Source: Streptomyces cellulosae
GTDB taxonomy: Bacteria; Actinomycetota; Actinomycetes; Streptomycetales; Streptomycetaceae
Assembly: GCF_000721105.1 (NCBI RefSeq)
Contig: NZ_JOEV01000004.1
Span: 62,001-126,000 of the forward strand
Reading direction: 5' to 3'
Length of the DNA stretch: 64,000 nt
Shown here: positions 63,175 to 64,000 of the stretch, in pieces
Position numbering within the stretch: position 1 is the stretch's first letter
Layout of the letters: every line of letters begins with the position of its first letter
Program-made: the position numbers and the translations under genes
The notes under the pieces: model-generated
Told to the model about the DNA's origin: nothing
The model's database searches: none
Seen by the model: only the letters and a program-made list of their open reading frames with translations

Positions 63175-64000
63175 ATGCACACCACCTCGCGGACGGAACC
63201 GACGCGCCCGGCGCCGCAGGCCGTGCCGCCCGTGCCGTCTGCCTCCTCCGTCTACACCTTCGTCGAGGACATCCGCGCGGAGGGCACGGACGCCGTCCTC
63301 GACCGGGTGCTCGGCAGGTACGGCTGCGACACCCTGACGGTCGCCGCCGCCTACCACCGCGCCCGCGACGTCACCCCGCACGGCCCCGCCCGGGTCACCT
63401 TGCGGCAGGACGGCACCCACGTCCCGCCGCCGGCCGATCTGTTCGACGGGCTGCGCCTGAGGCCGCCGGTGCAGCCGGGCGCCGAGCGGGAGCCACTGCG
63501 CGAACTGCGCCGCCGTACGGCCGAACGCGGCGCCGCGCTGCACGGCTGGACCGTCTTCCTGCACAACACCACCCTCGGCCTCGCGCACCCCGATGTCACG
63601 CAGGAGAACTGCTTCGGCGACCACGCGGCTCCGGCCGATCTGTGCCCAGCCAACCCGGACGTCCGGGCGTACGCCGTCGCACTCGCCCGTTCCGTTGCCC
63701 GCCAGGGCGTGGACGCGGTGGTGTCCGAGTCGCTCCACTTCGGCTCCTTCGGTCACGGCTACCACCACGAGCGCAGCTTCGTGCCGCTCGGCCCGGTGGA
63801 GGAGTTCCTGCTCGGCCTGTGCTTCTGCTCGCACTGCGTGCGGCGCGCAGACAGCGCGGGAGTGGACTGTGCCGCCGCACGCGCCGGGGCCGCACGGACC
63901 GTCGTCCGGCTGTTCGAGGGCGCGGACCCGCTGCCGGGCGCCCTCGCCCCCGGCGCACTCGCCGACGCGGCCGGGGAGTCCGTCGCCGCGTACGCGCGTA
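63175..64000 (+). CDS. Unrecognised large enzyme-like protein, 3' end missing
   Basis: An open frame of at least 275 codons runs off the right end. After a Pro/Thr-rich N-terminus the sequence is orderly: YTFVEDIRAEGTDAVLDRVL, CDTLTVAAAYHRARDV, TVFLHNTTLGLAHPDVTQEN, LCPANPDVRAYAVALARSVA, VDAVVSESLHFGSFGHGYHH and LCFCSHCVRRA. The His/Asn/Asp-rich motifs and repeated beta/alpha pattern resemble glycoside-hydrolase-like (TIM-barrel) families, but I cannot name one. AGGAAG precedes the ATG. It follows IclR after 66 bases and likely belongs to the same pathway. Confidence 0.8.
   Translation, partial: MHTTSRTEPTRPAPQAVPPVPSASSVYTFVEDIRAEGTDAVLDRVLGRYGCDTLTVAAAYHRARDVTPHGPARVTLRQDGTHVPPPADLFDGLRLRPPVQPGAEREPLRELRRRTAERGAALHGWTVFLHNTTLGLAHPDVTQENCFGDHAAPADLCPANPDVRAYAVALARSVARQGVDAVVSESLHFGSFGHGYHHERSFVPLGPVEEFLLGLCFCSHCVRRADSAGVDCAAARAGAARTVVRLFEGADPLPGALAPGALADAAGESVAAYAR

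Overview
The window is a stretch of very GC-rich chromosome typical of a Streptomyces species. Third codon positions are almost all G or C, GTG starts occur, and tight four-base ATGA overlaps link operon genes. Marker families include a conservon (cvnABCD), DUF6397, SPW-repeat and DUF2795 proteins, a ROK-controlled xylose operon, and BMP- and ribose-type transporters. I saw no rRNA, tRNA, CRISPR array, complete insertion sequence, phage module or biosynthetic gene cluster. It reads as ordinary chromosome rich in catabolic and regulatory genes.

Layout. 1-7.9 kb: end of a TesB thioesterase, a DUF6397 protein, an orphan roadblock protein, a PPOX-type flavoprotein, a full conservon (cvnA sensor kinase to cvnD GTPase) and an MHYT membrane sensor. 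8-17 kb: a methyltransferase, hypothetical proteins, a membrane fatty-acid desaturase, a coupled SNF2 helicase/SWIM zinc-finger pair and a proline-rich membrane protein. 17-21 kb: divergent xylA and xylB plus a ROK regulator, followed by a degenerate tandem repeat. 21.7-25.4 kb: acetamidase/formamidase, a Tat-exported amidase, and a DEAD-box helicase whose start is preceded by a terminator-like hairpin. 26-31.9 kb: an operon of a 328-aa protein, an HSP90-family chaperone and a 980-aa helical-repeat protein. 32-38.9 kb: small redox and tailoring enzymes with XRE and AraC regulators, plus at least one decayed gene.

38.9-47.9 kb: two co-oriented operons appear to form one nucleoside or base scavenging system: a BMP-type ABC importer, and amidohydrolase, LacI regulator, amidotransferase-like protein and purine nucleoside phosphorylase. 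Each operon has the same 16-base operator-like sequence containing CAAAACGTTTTG, so the local LacI protein probably controls both.

48-55 kb: a YbdK-type carboxylate-amine ligase, an Orn/Lys/Arg-type decarboxylase, SPW and DUF2795 proteins, and a CYP152-like fatty-acid P450 peroxygenase convergent with an SDR. 55.5-64 kb: an eight-gene, tightly coupled locus (ribose-type ABC importer, M20 hydrolase, MBL-fold hydrolase, IclR regulator, large unrecognised protein running off the window) that looks like a dedicated uptake and degradation pathway for an unknown, possibly amide- or ester-linked, substrate.

The strongest candidates for undescribed biology are the IclR locus at the right end, the HSP90/helical-repeat operon, the two-operator LacI nucleoside regulon and the hairpin leader of the DEAD-box helicase. 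All functional statements come from reading the sequence and family knowledge; no database search was run.
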